64,000 nucleotides of DNA from Fibrobacter sp. UWB4. Lineage in GTDB: Bacteria; Fibrobacterota; Fibrobacteria; Fibrobacterales; Fibrobacteraceae. The stretch lies in contig NZ_MWQI01000005.1 in NCBI RefSeq assembly GCF_002210345.1, forward strand, positions 124,001 to 188,000. Reading direction: 5' to 3'. Shown one piece after another: positions 62,371 through 64,000 of this stretch (positions are counted from its first letter, which is position 1; each line of letters begins with the position of its first letter). Under the pieces are notes generated by a model. It was not told where the DNA came from and searched no databases. It was given only the letters and a program-made list of their open reading frames with translations. The position numbers were made by a program, and so were the translations under genes.

Positions 62371-63987
62371 CTAGTTGTCCTTGATGCAGCGGACGGGAAC
62401 GAGCTGTCCTTTTTCGCGCGGGTCAACATCGCTGAAGTTGGCATGCGTTGTGGCGATGTAGAATTCTTTTCTTGAATCTACCCAAAAGTATCCGTATGTC
62501 ACACCGATATGATCCCAACCATACGGGTCCACGGAGTTTATGGATAAAAGGGAAAGTCCGGATTCATTTGTCGCGCCGCGTTCGCCAGTCAGGCGTGAAA
62601 ATAGTTTTGGCAAGAATACGGTCGCTTCGGCGTAGGGCATCTCGTCCCACCTGGATACGTCCGCTTCTTTGGGCAGGTGCCAGCCTTCGGGGCATGCGTG
62701 GGTGGCCGCATCGACATTGTAGAATCGCCCGTATCTGCAACCGATTTTTTGTGCGCATTTGCTGTAGTTCTTGATGAGGGAGTCGCTTTCGCTGTAGTAG
62801 TTGATGTTTTCAGCCATCCAGACTTGATTCTCGAAAACGACGGTTCTGTATTTCTTGCCGTCTCTCGGATCGGTCAATGTATCGTATTTGATGTTCTCGT
62901 TGAAAAAGTATTCCTGGGGCAGGCTATCGACGAGATTGTCCCTAGAAAGGTACCACCGTCCTTCGTAGCAAATGTAGAATTCACTTGGGAACGAATCGCT
63001 CGGGAAACGCGTGTTGTTTACGGTGCATTCCTTGTTGTGTGTTTCGTATTCCTTTGCGTTTGGTGTTCTCCAATTGTTGTAGGCACAGACGAAATCCTTG
63101 CCGTTATCTTTGCAATTTACCTTGTCCGAGCTGCAACGGTATGTCTTGAAAAGTCCGTAATGGGCGGAGTCGCAATAGGGAAGCTGTCCGCAATGCCTCC
63201 ACAAGTTCCTTAAAATGTATTGCGGTTCCTGAACGGCGTAATTGGTGCTGTATCTTCCGTAATCTCCCCAGGTTGATGTCGGGTTGATTATGCTTAAGAA
63301 TTTCTCGATAGAAAAGCCTTCATAGGCAGAACATATAAAAGTCTCGTCGAAGGTCTCGCCTTTCGTGAATTTCTCGATAAAATCGCTTCTCGTCTTTGAA
63401 GAATCGTTGTCGGGAGGGATTAAATGTGAAAATGTATAGCCGATAGATGTGGAATGTAAAGTTTGGTGTTGTAGCAGTGTGTCTAGGGAGAATATGGAAT
63501 AAAGTTTTAGCTTTGCCGTATTGAACGCGCTGGTGGAATCTATGCCTTGCTTTACAAGAGTTTCAACGACGCCAGCTGTCAGCTGCCTGATGACACATTC
63601 GGGGTCTTCGTTGTAATTGTCTGGATTAAAGGAACTCGTGTAGGTAATGCAGTTTGTTCTTGCTGAACTTGATGCTGTAGAACTGCTCGATACTTTTGTT
63701 TCGGGCGCTTGCGCGCTTGACAGCGGGGCCGAAGATGACGATTCGCTTAATGAACTTGAAGACGGTAGTTCGGACAAAACGCTTGATGACGGTTCTGATG
63801 ACGCGACGGATGATTCTACGGATGATTCTGGCGATGCACTGGAGGACGAAATCTCGGAATCGCTAGACGGTGAAAGCACCTCTAGAGGCGGCTGGCTGAT
63901 GTTTTCTTCGTCGCAACCTGCAAGAAAAACAGTGAAGGCAATTCCTATAATTGAACTGGTTATAAATGCTTTGTTTTTGAAATTCAT
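62371..63987 (-). CDS. FISUMP lipoprotein with long serine-rich linker
   Basis: This 538-residue protein (AAAGGGGGAAAG site upstream) has a lipobox VFLAGC with Cys25. Residues about 38-110 are very rich in Ser/Ala/Glu/Pro (SSSSSLSESSSS and similar), a flexible linker of Fibrobacter type. A central domain of about 220 residues is not recognised, with paired cysteines (CSAYEGFS, CGQLPYC). From about residue 365 the FISUMP domain follows: DGKKYRTVVFENQVWMAENI, CRYGRFYNVDAATHACPEGW, HLPKEADVSRW and VPVRCIKDN. It is a single gene in the window, running towards parE on the same strand with a 158-base gap. Confidence 0.92.
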   Translation of the reverse strand: MNFKNKAFITSSIIGIAFTVFLAGCDEENISQPPLEVLSPSSDSEISSSSASPESSVESSVASSEPSSSVLSELPSSSSLSESSSSAPLSSAQAPETKVSSSSTASSSARTNCITYTSSFNPDNYNEDPECVIRQLTAGVVETLVKQGIDSTSAFNTAKLKLYSIFSLDTLLQHQTLHSTSIGYTFSHLIPPDNDSSKTRSDFIEKFTKGETFDETFICSAYEGFSIEKFLSIINPTSTWGDYGRYSTNYAVQEPQYILRNLWRHCGQLPYCDSAHYGLFKTYRCSSDKVNCKDNGKDFVCAYNNWRTPNAKEYETHNKECTVNNTRFPSDSFPSEFYICYEGRWYLSRDNLVDSLPQEYFFNENIKYDTLTDPRDGKKYRTVVFENQVWMAENINYYSESDSLIKNYSKCAQKIGCRYGRFYNVDAATHACPEGWHLPKEADVSRWDEMPYAEATVFLPKLFSRLTGERGATNESGLSLLSINSVDPYGWDHIGVTYGYFWVDSRKEFYIATTHANFSDVDPREKGQLVPVRCIKDN

Positions 63988-64000
63988 CTTTCCCCCTTTG

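Overview
The window is a chromosomal segment of a Fibrobacter (phylum Fibrobacterota), close to F. succinogenes. The genus call rests on families described as paralogous in that organism: two lipoproteins ending in the FISUMP domain (51328-52950 and 62371-63987), a TIGR02147/DUF4423 regulator next to a lipoprotein (13380-14210 with 11840-13378), serine-rich linkers behind lipoboxes, and an otherwise ordinary Gram-negative gene set. No phage, IS element, plasmid gene or CRISPR array was seen. Genus is a confident inference; species is not determined.

Layout. 1-643: end of a membrane-protein gene, tRNA-Asp, and the promoter of uvrA. 643-8806: a double-length UvrA and an exported SUMF1-type protein with a small membrane partner. 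8921-14940: YchF, a MATE exporter, a possible structured RNA, a regulator/lipoprotein pair and a membrane metalloprotease. 15057-21836: a second HExxH protein, an L-asparaginase carrying in-frame palindromic repeats, Dtd, a lipoprotein, Psd, an EndoIII-like Fe-S protein, another lipoprotein and a GerW-family protein. 22121-22394: an orphan promoter-to-terminator unit, probably a small RNA. 22544-34865: SerC, an HD-like protein, a giant surface lipoprotein with an OmpA/TSP3 protein, MetF, tRNA-Arg, a thioredoxin-like protein and a FliB-type methylase.

35197-49118 is the division and cell-wall (dcw) cluster: mraZ-rsmH-ftsL-ftsI-murE-murF-ftsW-murG-murC-ftsQ-ftsA-ftsZ. The genes overlap or nearly touch, so one long operon is likely. 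A good promoter carries repeated GTGG boxes that could be a MraZ operator. mraY, murD, murB and ddl are absent. FtsI ends in a PASTA domain and FtsZ ends in two tandem C-terminal peptides.

49240-63987: hairpin-variable tandem repeats, an outer-membrane barrel, a collagen-like FISUMP lipoprotein, PurT, RsmE, a HAD phosphatase, ZnuA and ZnuC without a permease gene, a small conserved protein, YbeY, a CorC-type CBS protein, an AT-rich 76-residue orphan, ParE, and a second FISUMP lipoprotein.

Two dispersed palindrome families (a GTCATGCCCGC type and a GTCATCCTGA...GGATCC type) and a degenerate CTTCCTA/GACTAA repeat fill many gaps. The first family has also entered the asparaginase reading frame. 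Several genes (uvrA, psd, the GerW-like gene, the HAD gene) have a TATATT/TATTAT -10 element 6-7 bases before the start codon and no ribosome binding site, which suggests leaderless mRNAs.
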